From Onchidella celtica (taxonomy: Eukaryota > Mollusca > Gastropoda > Systellommatophora > Onchidiidae): a stretch of 64,000 bases of DNA. Numbering within the stretch: the stretch's first letter is position 1; each line of letters opens with the position of its first letter. Both the position numbers and the translations under genes were made by a program. Location: assembly GCA_963931925.1 (NCBI GenBank), contig OZ007567.1:90624998-90688997 (forward strand). Direction: 5' to 3'. The notes beneath the pieces were generated by a model. It saw nothing but the letters and a program-made list of their open reading frames with translations, was not told the origin of the DNA and made no database searches. Of the stretch, positions 56,101-63,691 are shown in pieces.

Positions 56101-59100
56101 ACAGTAAATCATTAAGAGTTAGAAATGAAAGGGAATGTCGCCCTTTTTTTTTTCTTTTTTCATTCTCATTTCTGTTTCTTTTGCGATTTATTGTATAGCT
56201 TCTTTATTGTTTTTTTAATGCTGGTCTTCACTATACACCTTTTATTTTTGTTTTGCCACTTTTAAGTTTTTGCAAAAAATTTAATGGTCAGATTTGAACA
56301 AACTATCGTACTTCTTGTTTTTACCGTAACTGTTAAATGGCTTAGCTTTTGAGCCACTGACTCGTTTTCTCTAAAATCACAGCTGGAATTTTATCATCTT
56401 TCCTGTTTGCTTCACAGTTATGTTCTTTTTTCTAATTTATTTATTTAACAGGTGGAAACAACTGACTTCTATCTGTGATGAAGTGAAACTTTCATGGACC
56501 TGCTTGAATGCAACACTCAGCTTGAAAGGGAAAGCAGTTGATGCAAAAATTGTAAAGGTTACATTTGAAGCTTTGTATCAATCTGCCCTGAAAGTCTGCC
56601 AACGTAAGTTCTGGTTCATTCCAACAGATACCAGCATCACAAAATAAAATGTGATTTTTTTCTTTACTGATGTTAGCAGACGACGATGATGGATTGGTGG
56701 TCGGTCGTCAGGACAAAAACAAAATAACTAACTCTGCTATATATAGAGGGGTCGTAAACGTATTATCGTTTATTTCAGAGCACAAAAAAAAAGGAACAGA
56801 AACCAAACAGAAAACCAAGAAACCAACAAAACCCAAGCGAACCAACAAAACCCAAGCGAACCAACAAAACCCAAGCGAACCAACACAGCGGCTCAGGCTG
56901 TAGGGACAAAAGAATAAAGCATCATAAGCCCACGTCATAACATTATATATATACAGCATGAACACATTGCATACAGAAAATAATGAACATCCAAGGCTTA
57001 ATAAGAATAAAAATGACAAATAGCAAGGGAACGTAACCCAGCAGTAGTTTCCTCAGCATCCTAAACAAGTATCAGGGTGCCCCTTACGGCCCGATGACAG
57101 TTTCCAACAAGTGCTACCCCGACACAATATGCACAGGGAACTGCCCCTAAAAGCATATATATTACTGCTTAGATTATCAACCAAAACACAGGGACTGTTC
57201 TAAAGTAATACTTAACAGGCCTCATGGCAATTAAGCACGGCCCAGGCTATGGATTATGTAGCCAATATTATTTACAAGCATTACTATTTTACGTGGACCA
57301 CACAAGGATGACCACCATATGATAATTCATAAGTCCCCCTGGAAGTGTCGTCTGAATCCTTCTTAATCATATAAACAGCTAGGCTGGTGACCATATAAGA
57401 ATCTATAAGCCCATCGTTAATCATCAAAATCAATACAAGGTTCCAGAACTACAATATAATCAATAAATGCAAGAATTTACTCAGATTGTAAGAAAATACA
57501 CCGAAGTATCTATGATCATAGTGGAGGCCCATAGATCTCAAGCCAGAGGCATTGGATCCGAAGTCCAACATAACTAATGTATGTATTATAAGCTGCATAC
57601 CCCAACACCATGGCAACAATGCCATTGCCACGTGGTCGATATAGCTAAATCCAACAGCTTGATCATAATTACTGTAAAAGCATACATAAAAACCTACGAA
57701 CACATGTGCATAAATAACTGTAAATTAATATATACATGTACATACAGCTCTAGAGCGCAGAACTAAACCATACGAAGCAAATAAGGTGGCTAAGTCCGCT
57801 TGATAGCCTACAGCAATCGATAAATAATAATCGAAGCACGGGCCTTACAGGTACTAAACAGGGTGGACGACCATCCCACCCTAGAGGTTACTTAGAATCT
57901 AGGTAGCTAGTACATGGCCAAACCCGATGATGATGCCAAGCAGACCATAGCTGCAGCTTAACCTAAACAAAGGGGTAGTCACGTGGATTTAGTGACTAGA
58001 TCAAGGCGGGTCCAAGGGTATGAACAGCGTCCAGAATATATTAAATTGGAACGCAATCATACAGTAATGAAAGCTTATTTATGGGGACTCCAATCCAATA
58101 GTATTACACAGTATGGACCTAGGCTTAAAGCTGGCTAAATTAGGCAATTACTATGTGCCAGGCAACTGGACAATCACTTTGGTATGACGCTAGTTTGAAA
58201 TGCATTTTATAAAAGAACGCGTGGCACGCCACGTGCACGCAAACAGATACAGATGATAAAACCTGCACAGAACAGCATTATAGCTTAACTGGACTGGGAG
58301 GAATGCATGACACTAAAATAAAGCTAGGACTGGCTCAGAATACTAAATTGAAACGCATTATTAATGGTAAATATACGCGGACACACAATAGGCCTTTACC
58401 GGAATTACACGATACTTCCACTCTGTGATCAGTGCACAAGGTCACAAAATAATTTAGTACAGCATCTACACATGAGACATTAAAACAATATCTCAACTTA
58501 AACTACAACAATGAAAAGCACATAAAATTACTAAGTACTACCTATAGAATCCTTATGCCAACTTACCCAATATGTGAAATGGATCTTTAACTACCACTGG
58601 CTTTCAATATGTCTGTGCCCCTCGCCGTCAGATAGGAATATGACTAAGTTGATTGATTTGAGGTCTTTATTTTAGGAGGTTCGCTGCCCTTGGCATTTAC
58701 ACCTCACTTTACTTGTTTTATTATTTCTTGTTCTGGCGGGGGGGGGGGGGCGGAGATGATATGGATAAATTTTGGGGGGTAGGATCGAGTAGTTCTTGGA
58801 AATTGGATTTTTCTCATATTTTCAAGTCCCTGGTCCTATTGGGGGGTAGGATCGAGTACCTAGTCTTCTCGGATAAGGACGAAAAAATTCGGAGGGCCCG
58901 TGTGCACGTTGTGCACGTTAAAGATACCTTGGCAGTTGGAAATCGTAAAGAGCAGGCCGAAAGGCCGCTGCCCGGGCAAAATTGGAATATGACTAAGTGG
59001 TCAGACTGGACAAACTTATATTCGCGCCAGTGGTCAGCTGACCCGCGGAGGGAATGCATTGCCCAGACAAAGAAGGTACCGATGCCAGCGTGGGCATAGT

Positions 59101-62100
59101 CCACGTGCAGCGTCTCTGTTTGGGACTAAGTACAAAGCCCAGGTGTAGACAAAGAAATTTAGATGTAATTTACATATTACCGCGTTGCCGGTATAACTAG
59201 GTCAACGCATGAGAGAAATAAGATGGGGTGGACAATAAGACAAACATGCCACAATGGCTACACTGAAAAAGTCATAACACATGAAAATTACTTGCAATGG
59301 AGTCTTTCTGGAGATAGGCCTACCATTTGTCACTATTTTAATTGACATAAAATAACAAGATTATAATAAGAAGAAATGTCATGTTAAAGTTATAGTGCTG
59401 AGGTGCCAGTAATTTTAATGTTTGCTAATCGTGTATTAGTTTTTTTTTTTTAAACATGATCTTTTGTTTCTACAGCGCAAATTGACCCTTTACAGTGTTA
59501 TACTTGTCAAGGTGAAGGGCAGAAATCCTGTTCCAAAGGATCTGATATTGAAACATGCAAGCAGAATGAGGTATTTTTCTGAAACTGAATAAATGTAAAT
59601 GATTTTGAGGATGAATGTTGGGTGTGTGATAAGCTACAGCTGGAGAGAAAAAATGAGGAGCGGAAGGCAGAGAAACAGCGACAGGGTCAGAGGATAACAG
59701 AGAGTGTATTACATACTCTCTGAAGATGTGAAGACTGAGAAAGAAGAGAAATTAAAATTAAAGAGATTTATACTGACCAAAATAAGGCATTGTAAATCTT
59801 ATACTGTATAGTGTTGTCCTGTCTTACTTTAATTTTATTTTCTTACTTTCGTTTTTCTCCTTAAAATTATCTAATTTGTTTCCTTTCCTCTACTGTTCCT
59901 GATGGAGTGAAATTAGAATAGTCTTCTAAAAATTAATACTTATTTGGTTGTGGGTCGTGACCGGCAGTAGAGAAGAATGGGTACCCAATGAATAAAATGA
60001 TTGTGGGCAGATTGTTCTCCTGTCTTAGCGCTTCAACTTGGATTTCCCCTGAAACAGTTAAGTGGCATGACCCATCTTAGGGCTGAGTTTGATTTTGACT
60101 GATCTCCCCTTCACAAAGGTTACTTCAAGGGATACAGCACATCATACATGAGCTATGTGTCTTTTTGTTGACCTCTGTGACAGAGATGTAGCTCAGTTAC
60201 ACTTTTATGATGAAGCTTTGCCTGTACATTCTTTTGCAATTTTAATCATCGTATAATAGCCTTAAACTGTGAAACCTGTTTTAGACAGTTATAACCCATC
60301 TGCAAATTAGGTCCAGTAACTCTATTATCATGCAGATGTATCATTCATATTCATAAACCTCAAACCCCAGTGAACTCTGTGATGGACGAGGAGGGAAAAA
60401 ATGAAAGGATTCAAACTAGGACACACATCAGAGTCGCACAAAATTGTCCCTACATTTCGTCGATATGCTGCAAGACTCCTGTAACTGACATTTCAAAAAT
60501 TTTACAGGAGAGCCAAAAAACTGATTTTCTTTGGCTTATGTAATATTGTAAAGACAATGAACTTGATGATTGCTATATCGTTATTTATAAGAATTGAGCT
60601 ACGAGCTTTTGACACAAGGTGCGCTATTGATTTTCAGACCCAAAGAATGAAAAAAATGATTTTGGCCAAAAATGTTAGTTACAGGAGTCTTGCACCATAG
60701 CGACGATTTTCAGTTTTCTGTCCCAGATTAAAAACTTCTTGAGGATAAAAAGAACAGTAAATGCTCTGCAGTAATTTGCAGATAAGAATGATACTTAATG
60801 ATCCTGAAATTGCATTTGAAGTAAACATTATCAGCTGCATTACTGTTTGGTCAGATTTGCCAAACGGTGACTAATGTCATTGAAGACAGCTACCAAGTGA
60901 AGTCACGAGGTTGTAAACCACGCCCAGCTTGTCAACCAGGATGCTTTGGCAACAAATGCAACTACTGCTGTTCAGAAAACCTGTGTAACGACTTGGATAA
61001 TGGCCCAGTTGAAGGTATTGAAACAGACATTTTTAATACATCAAAATTTTTTCAGCGCAATATAAGTGATGAAAGTACGACAGTATTAAAGCATTAAGAT
61101 CAAGATGAAATGAACTAATGGTATCATCCATCGTGATGCGGTTTTGTATAATAATTATATCACTACAATGATCTTGTGAGTTTTAGTAATTTAGTACTGT
61201 CTTGCAATATGAACTTCATACTGGATTAGTAATATTAAACTCATAACAATTTCATTCAGCTATCAAATGTGTATGGAAAAACTTTATCAAATAAAGAGTG
61301 GAGCAGAAGACAGTTTACATATGCAGGCATGTAGCAAAAAAGGATTCATAGATGCAATAATTCTGAAATGTTTGTTGGTTTTGTGTATGTGATTTTGCAT
61401 TGTCATGAAAAAAATTTGTTACTTTACACTTAATGATCTCAAATTTGTATTACATTCAGGCACTTTCATTCAATGGAATTTTGTCCCAGTATTTACGTGT
61501 AGATTTGAAAATTTGGTCCTGCTCTTACCAGTTTTCTTATTTCTCCTCCTTCTCTGCATGTCCTGCTGAACAGAAATAACAGATGTTCTTTCTCCAAGTG
61601 TGGACTGAAGTTACCAATGTAAAAGCAGAGTTATAAATTTAAAAAAAAATGAATGCTGAGTTGTTTAAGTTTTTTACTCCTACTTTGATGCAGATTGTAA
61701 CTTCTTTTCAGGTTCTTGTGACTTGGCTGCTGCAGCAGGCTGCGTATTTGAACTCACATCAAGTTATGTCAAAACACAGGATTTCCAGTGCAGGTTGGTG
61801 AACATAGTTTATCCGTTTGTTCATCTTTCTTGTGGTCTATGTATACCTGGTGAAGAAACACTGTGCCTGATATAGCACTGACATTCCTTTTTTAGTACAG
61901 TGGTATAGCTGCATCAACAGGCATTTGTGAAATTTACACTTAGAGAGTTAGAGATAGCATAATAAAGATATTAGGATCAAGCTTAAATATGGAATGATCA
62001 GAGAAAGATGTGTTACTAAGAAGATCAGATGATGGAAGTTGAAAAGCAAAAGGGCACATTAATCAGATGTAATTGATTGTACTTTGTCACAATTACATTT

Positions 62101-62541
62101 AAATGACACAAGAAATCATTTGTATGTCATATTTTTCCATCATTGTGACTTCACAGTGTGGTCTAAATTTCTCTACTGCTTAGCCCATCAAGAACATGAA
62201 ATTATGCTTTACATTCTTACAAATGTATGTGCTTTTTCATCCATTGATAATGAATTAATACAAATACAGATTTTGTGACTTGGCGTTTTAACTGAAATCC
62301 CCCGTTTTTATTTCAGTGAGGTGGCAGGTGCCTTAGAATGTATAGAAAGAGAGCGCATCGCTTGTGAAATGGGTGGTATGAAATCTGTTGTAGAGTCTTT
62401 GGCAAAACTAGATGTATCAGCTGAGGTTCAAATGTGTCTGCTTCAAGAAGCCAACCAGACATGTGATGTGGAACCAGTGACCACTACCCTGAGCTACATC
62501 AGTTCAGTTGGTGCTGTTTTTGATACCAGTGGGCTATGTGG
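31556..62541 (+). CDS. Gene B: secreted Cys-rich modular protein with mucin-like stretch and two Ly6/uPAR domains
   Basis: Model of 27 exons: 31556-31628, 35314-35358, 39253-39489, 40235-40267, 40989-41033, 41608-41676, 42674-42779, 43254-43432, 44189-44248, 44662-44746, 46101-46343, 46794-47018, 47721-47779, 49910-49998, 50341-50570, 50982-51197, 52421-52764, 52999-53218, 53638-53820, 53995-54222, 54574-54801, 55364-55603, 56452-56603, 59476-59570, 60855-61014, 61712-61793, 62317-62541. Total 4151 nt, 1383 residues, open at the 3' end. Phases agree at every junction. Order: signal peptide (1-24), Gly/Ser linker, Ser/Asn/Thr-rich region (40-118), aromatic mini-exons, Cys-rich helical modules (168-486), Ly6/uPAR domain 1 (about 491-562), modules (563-1196), Ly6/uPAR domain 2 (about 1203-1272), modules to the edge. 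Many N-glycosylation sequons fit an extracellular protein. The function is unknown; the modules loosely recall nematode DUF19-type Cys patterns, which I could not test. No membrane anchor is visible yet. Confidence 0.75.
33482..33494. repeat. C homopolymer run in intron 1
   Basis: Poly-C after a C/T-rich tract; one of several long C or G runs in the window (also 9530, 19328, 31203, 48977, 51439 and 58738). Confidence 0.8.
35091..35146. repeat. (AG)n microsatellite
   Basis: Nearly pure AG dinucleotide run in intron 1 of gene B. Confidence 0.95.
35314..35358 (+). CDS. Gene B exon 2: Gly/Ser linker (45 nt)
   Basis: Acceptor CTTGTTGCAG, donor GTAAGA. Encodes GGSASGSDGSPTGTG, a flexible linker. 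Phase 1 on both sides, so it can be skipped without a frame change. Confidence 0.7.
35359..39252. other. Intron 2 of gene B
   Basis: 3.9 kb. Holds the complete palindromic MITE (36603-36812) and A/T-rich sequence. TTAAAGGGACATGTCAC near 38459 resembles a DNA-transposon end, but no partner end was seen. Confidence 0.5.
36603..36812. mobile_element. Palindromic MITE, complete copy
   Basis: The left arm (36603-36695) and right arm (36719-36812) are inverted relatives: AACACAATAGGCATTGCCC against GGGCAGTGCCTATTGTGCTA, and ACCGGTGGTTCGCCG against CGGCAAGCCACCCATCTGG. Transcribed, it would fold into a long hairpin. Single arms of the same family lie at 22231 and 24337. Confidence 0.7.
39253..39489 (+). 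CDS. Gene B exon 3: Ser/Asn/Thr-rich mucin-like region
   Basis: Acceptor TTTCCACTGCAG, donor GTATAG; 237 nt, phase 1 on both sides. It encodes 79 residues that are almost only Ser, Thr, Asn and Val, with about a dozen N-x-S/T sequons. The second half is six copies of an 18-bp unit encoding SNSSSS or SNSTSS. Dense O- and N-glycosylation is expected, giving an extended stalk. Confidence 0.75.
39357..39472 (+). repeat. Coding 18-bp minisatellite
   Basis: The unit TCGAACTCCTCCTCATCT, with a T/A change at base 10, is repeated six times in frame inside exon 3. The array may vary in length between individuals. Confidence 0.85.
39573..39660. repeat. CAGG / CAGA tetranucleotide repeat
   Basis: Intronic run of GGCA and GACA units just after exon 3; it makes an artefactual Gln/Ala/Asp/Arg open frame. 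Confidence 0.85.
40235..40267 (+). CDS. Gene B exon 4: mini-exon (33 nt)
   Basis: Acceptor TTATTTTCAG, donor GTAAGT. Encodes EETLSFLYYRV, phase 1 on both sides. The strong splice sites support it despite its size. Confidence 0.65.
40989..41033 (+). CDS. Gene B exon 5: mini-exon (45 nt)
   Basis: Acceptor GTCTTTACAG, donor GTAGGA. Encodes EQRWTYSQWIAYFLR, phase 1 on both sides; similar in aromatic content to exons 4 and 6. Confidence 0.65.
41608..41676 (+). CDS. Gene B exon 6: mini-exon (69 nt)
   Basis: Acceptor ATGGTCACAG, donor GTGAGT. Encodes VETSTVVVQWDFAAWYSSV and then MASG's start; phase 1 on both sides. Confidence 0.65.
42674..42779 (+). CDS. Gene B exon 7: first Cys module begins
   Basis: Acceptor GATTGTGCAG, donor GTAAGT; phase 1 in, phase 2 out. 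Encodes GLECNEQSVVEVESAVIL, a helical stretch, and TTC at the end. First Cys-bearing segment after the stalk. Confidence 0.7.
43254..43432 (+). CDS. Gene B exon 8
   Basis: Acceptor TTTCTGTTTAG, donor GTGAGT; phase 2 in, phase 1 out. Contains SLAKDVLEKCRLKIEQ and YRLTCSTLMS; completes the module begun in exon 7. Confidence 0.7.
44189..44248 (+). CDS. Gene B exon 9: Ser/Thr linker (60 nt)
   Basis: Acceptor TTGTATAACAG, donor GTGAGT; phase 1 on both sides. Encodes GEIVTSVGESKNTSTASTQT, a linker with one sequon. Confidence 0.65.
44662..44746 (+). CDS. Gene B exon 10
   Basis: Acceptor TTTTTTCCTCAG, donor GTAACT; phase 1 in, phase 2 out. Encodes AVWDDIKLRNLLLIYLRLEL and then SMEDSGVC; a helix ending in the Cys that starts the phase-2 module series. 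Confidence 0.7.
46101..46343 (+). CDS. Gene B exon 11: Cys module
   Basis: Acceptor GTAATTTCAG, donor GTATGT; phase 2 on both sides, 81 codons. Contains LKPCPWEVRITLNLLL, VCTPPTC, MCLHNAKMM and ends in MC. An alternative acceptor at 45978 (TTTTTGCAG) keeps the same frame and would add 41 residues. Confidence 0.7.
46794..47018 (+). CDS. Gene B exon 12: Cys module
   Basis: Acceptor TGATTCCCAG, donor GTAAGT; phase 2 on both sides, 75 codons. Contains YSLVCSTNHTIDC, TQNCAAIVPLPKPC and ends AAVC. One N-glycosylation sequon (NHT). Confidence 0.75.
47635..47712 (+). repeat. 39-bp tandem repeat before exon 13
   Basis: Two copies starting ATACAAGTCATACATAATT, offset 39 bp with one A/G change. The second copy abuts the polypyrimidine tract and acceptor at 47720, so branch-point sequences may be duplicated. 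Confidence 0.75.
47721..47779 (+). CDS. Gene B exon 13
   Basis: Acceptor ATCTTTTTCAG, donor GTATGT; phase 2 in, phase 1 out. Encodes AIEGRSGMKKYRDVYCGGF, closing the module array before the first Ly6/uPAR domain. Confidence 0.7.
47780..49909. other. Intron 13 of gene B
   Basis: 2.1 kb without an accepted exon. It includes a GCGCG/CACA-rich patch (47898-47934), a C run (48977-48989) and C-rich tracts (49411-49454). A possible exon at about 48443 reaches a stop after 14 codons and was not accepted. Confidence 0.5.
49910..49998 (+). CDS. Gene B exon 14: Ly6/uPAR domain 1, first half
   Basis: Acceptor TTTAAACCAG, donor GTCTGT; phase 1 in, phase 0 out. Encodes VSSQYCWATNCSSKDTKCEK and RYVEKCQKDQ: the first four cysteines of a three-finger domain. 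Confidence 0.75.
50341..50570 (+). CDS. Gene B exon 15: Ly6/uPAR domain 1, second half, then a module start
   Basis: Acceptor TGTAATGCCAG, donor GTACGC; phase 0 in, phase 2 out. Starts VCTLSADIDG, has GCGPMSFC and the signature CCDGFNLCN, then CICDIPGAVAEL. With exon 14 this gives the ten cysteines of the Ly6/uPAR fold (five disulfides). Confidence 0.8.
50982..51197 (+). CDS. Gene B exon 16: Cys module
   Basis: Acceptor TTTATTTCCAG, donor GTAAGT; phase 2 on both sides, 72 codons. Contains INHIRGCAPLQRQ, GGCSDLSS, PPCGDLCPDG, LLELCRPSDG and NYC. Confidence 0.75.
51848..52264. mobile_element. MITE with GGCCGAATACGGCC ends in intron 16
   Basis: The left end GTATATTTAGGCCGAATACG and the reverse complement of the right end (GTATATTTGGGCCGAATACG) differ at one base; the match continues through GCCTA. 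The 417-bp body is noncoding, with an A run at 52145-52166. No target duplication was clear. Confidence 0.65.
52421..52764 (+). CDS. Gene B exon 17: longest Cys module exon
   Basis: Acceptor TTCATTTTCAG, donor GTAGGC; phase 2 in, phase 1 out, 344 nt. Contains NVFNCISVQSIHCAAEH, MKKCDSDTVQKLL, IGDCLSQLRG and AAQSCLSSSG; probably about one and a half modules on one exon. Confidence 0.75.
52999..53218 (+). CDS. Gene B exon 18: divergent Cys module
   Basis: Donor GTAAGT at 53219 is strong; the acceptor (CACAAAAG before 52999) is weak, with a poor pyrimidine tract, so the 5' edge may be off. Encodes QCIMYCNETNDVKVC, QFFCCNKTIAFLCG, GPVCTSW and SFC. It carries a CC pair and three sequons, unlike the neighbouring modules. 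Confidence 0.6.
53638..53820 (+). CDS. Gene B exon 19: Cys module
   Basis: Acceptor CAATATTTCAG, donor GTAAGT; phase 2 on both sides, 61 codons. Contains WFASCGNNAISKANIT, LVCPMAFQTATC and IYACFPTV; one sequon. Confidence 0.75.
53995..54222 (+). CDS. Gene B exon 20: Cys module
   Basis: Acceptor CTTTCTCTGCAG, donor GTGAGT; phase 2 on both sides, 76 codons. Contains LENCVRSAVSGC, MCTCDPASAIHC and ends GLC. Confidence 0.75.
54574..54801 (+). CDS. Gene B exon 21: Cys module
   Basis: Acceptor TTATTTCTCCAG, donor GTAAGT; phase 2 on both sides, 76 codons, the same length as exon 20. Contains MCARSYVQGCDECKKS, EEVCEDPPETTC, AMQCVTDLETF and SIC. Confidence 0.78.
55364..55603 (+). CDS. Gene B exon 22: Cys module
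   Basis: Acceptor TACTGTCTTACAG, donor GTAAGT; phase 2 on both sides, 80 codons. Contains AEQCVYERTQECDDL, DVDCAPPEDQIITC and a C-terminal helix; one sequon (NDT). Confidence 0.78.
56452..56603 (+). CDS. Gene B exon 23: Cys module, closing before Ly6/uPAR domain 2
   Basis: Acceptor TTATTTAACAG, donor GTAAGT; phase 2 in, phase 1 out. Contains LTSICDEVKLSWTC, LNATLSLKGK and ALKVCQ. Confidence 0.75.
56824..56885. repeat. 19-bp minisatellite, about three copies
   Basis: CCCAAGCGAACCAACAAAA recurs at 56832, 56851 and 56870. Confidence 0.85.
58733..59100 (+). repeat. Dispersed repeat (SINE-like) with G run
   Basis: TTCTGGC plus a G run and ATGATATGGATAAATTTT match 9527-9561. GGGGGGTAGGATCGAGTA then occurs twice (about 58774 and 58840). 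Further right, GTGCACGTTAAAGATACC, GAGCAGGCCGAAAGGCCGC and TGCCCGGGCAAAATTGG are motifs I associate with dispersed repeats in gastropod genomes. The 128-residue open frame across it is not a gene. Confidence 0.5.
59476..59570 (+). CDS. Gene B exon 24: Ly6/uPAR domain 2, first half
   Basis: Acceptor TTGTTTCTACAG, donor GTATTT; phase 1 in, phase 0 out, exactly as exon 14. Encodes PLQCYTCQGEGQKSCSKG and ETCKQNE; CYTC is the classic start of the fold. Confidence 0.78.
59571..60854. other. Intron 24 of gene B, no recognised content
   Basis: 1.3 kb. The phrase TTACAGGAG occurs at 60504 and 60680 in similar surroundings (GTAACTGACA / GTTAGTTACAGG), a possible diverged inverted or direct repeat. No coding signals. 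Confidence 0.45.
60855..61014 (+). CDS. Gene B exon 25: Ly6/uPAR domain 2, second half
   Basis: Acceptor TTTGGTCAG, donor GTATTG; phase 0 in, phase 1 out. Starts ICQTVTNVIEDSYQVKS, has GCKPRPACQPGCFGNKC and the signature YCCSENLCND. With exon 24 this makes twelve cysteines, two more than the usual ten. Confidence 0.8.
61712..61793 (+). CDS. Gene B exon 26
   Basis: Acceptor ACTTCTTTTCAG, donor GTTGGT; phase 1 in, phase 2 out. Encodes GSCDLAAAAGCVFELTSSYV, then TQDFQC: the first part of a new module. Confidence 0.72.
62317..62541 (+). CDS. Gene B exon 27: last visible Cys module
   Basis: Acceptor TTTTTATTTCAG, donor GTAAGT; phase 2 on both sides, 75 codons. Contains LECIERERIACEMGG, VQMCLLQEANQTCDVEP and GLC. 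The strong donor shows that the gene continues to the right. Confidence 0.78.
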
Positions 62542-63106
62542 GTAAGTCTTGTTTTCTGGCTTGAAATTGCATTTTTCAAAGGCATTTGCGTAACTTGTGT
62601 TCACAATCACCATGCATCCATGAAATTTTGATGCATTTGTTGATTAGAGCCAGAATAATGTTGGAGGGTAACCATGAACGAGAAATCCTTGGTCGATATT
62701 AGTCAGAGGATATGGTCGCCAGCTATCTATTGTTTCAGACAAAATAATTCTGTGTTTTTTTTTCCCACCAATAGTGGTAAATTTGGAATAAATCCATGTT
62801 CTACGCTTATTGAAAGACATCTTGTCTTCATGCACAGTGGAATAAAAAATAATACTTGTACATCTATGCTTATATTTTCTTTTCTTGTGCATGGCATATA
62901 TATAATCTACTATATGCCACTGGCATCAGTTTACAGGTGTATGATTTGGGGACTATTTGATGGATCATTCTGAGTTCTCATTTTGATGAAATGGCACAAA
63001 GGTTATTAAAGAAATTAAAGAATTCATGGGTCTTATAACATTAGCAAGCGCTGCTGTTTGTGTCTTAAAACAGATTTTGTATTATTCTATATGGGAAGAA
63101 TAGAAA
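62542..63106. other. Intron after exon 27 of gene B
   Basis: No accepted exon. An open stretch after the acceptor-like TTGTTTCAG at 62730-62738 lacks the Cys pattern and is not supported. Confidence 0.45.
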
Positions 63107-63691
63107 CCCTATATATAGTCTTTCAAAAATAATTTGACACCCTTGTTTTTTATCTAAATTGCTTTATTGTAGGTCGGATCGATATGAAAATTTCCGAGAT
63201 GCTAGATAATTCAATATGAAAAAGAATTAACACGTTGAAGCAAAAGATTGGACACATATCAATTCATTGTGGTGCTCACAATTAATAGGGGGTCATCAAA
63301 AGTCACAAGTCTAGTAACGAGTGTGTCAGCCTCTTGCATAATGACAGACTGGCATCAGCAACGCATAGTCTGGATCAGTCTTGTGATGGCAACAGTGTCT
63401 AGTGACACTGGTCGAGCATTTGCCATTATATTAAATTCATCTCGTTTCTTTTGAGCTGTTTTGAAGGGATTTCTTAAACAATGTCGAATGCGAATAAATG
63501 GATTCTGTCTGCGAGTTATCTCTCTTGGCCTGTCTGGCATTTGGCGGTCTTGTACGGTCCCAGTTGCTGCCAGACAGTTTCTCGTATTGTGTACCCTCTG
63601 TCTGCTGATGTTCAATCTCCTAGCTGCAACAGCAATAGGGGACCGGCATCCCAATAATCTGATTTCTTTGATCTTGGCTTAGTCGTGACAT
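63107..63691 (-). pseudogene. Internally deleted Tc1/mariner-like relic
   Basis: On the minus strand a start at 63691 reads MSRLSQDQRNQIIG and then shifts frame into RSPIAVAARRLNISRQRV and GTVQDRQMPDRPREITRRQ, which is the paired-like helix-turn-helix N-terminus of Tc1-type transposases. The frame soon ends. The leftmost part (63107-63150, read in reverse: GGGTGTCAAATTATTTTTGA) looks like a Tc1-type 3' end. The DDE catalytic part is missing, so this is a deletion derivative and inactive. The right-hand inverted repeat was not found. Confidence 0.6.

Larger units (their letters stand above)
56604..59475. other. Intron 23 of gene B: repeat-rich, almost free of open frames
   Basis: 2.9 kb. From about 56660 to 58700 the base composition differs from the surrounding introns and no long frame is open. 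GGAATATGACTAAGT recurs at 58636-58650 and 58983-58997. The block may be one or more inserted repeats, but no termini were proven. Confidence 0.45.

Noticed and set aside
58713-59104. Plus-strand frame of 128 codons and its antisense
   Set aside because: Covers a dispersed repeat with a G run in an intron of gene B.
62739-62942. Possible extra exon after exon 27
   Set aside because: The frame is open from an acceptor-like site, but it has no module-like cysteine pattern and is hydrophobic, T-rich sequence.
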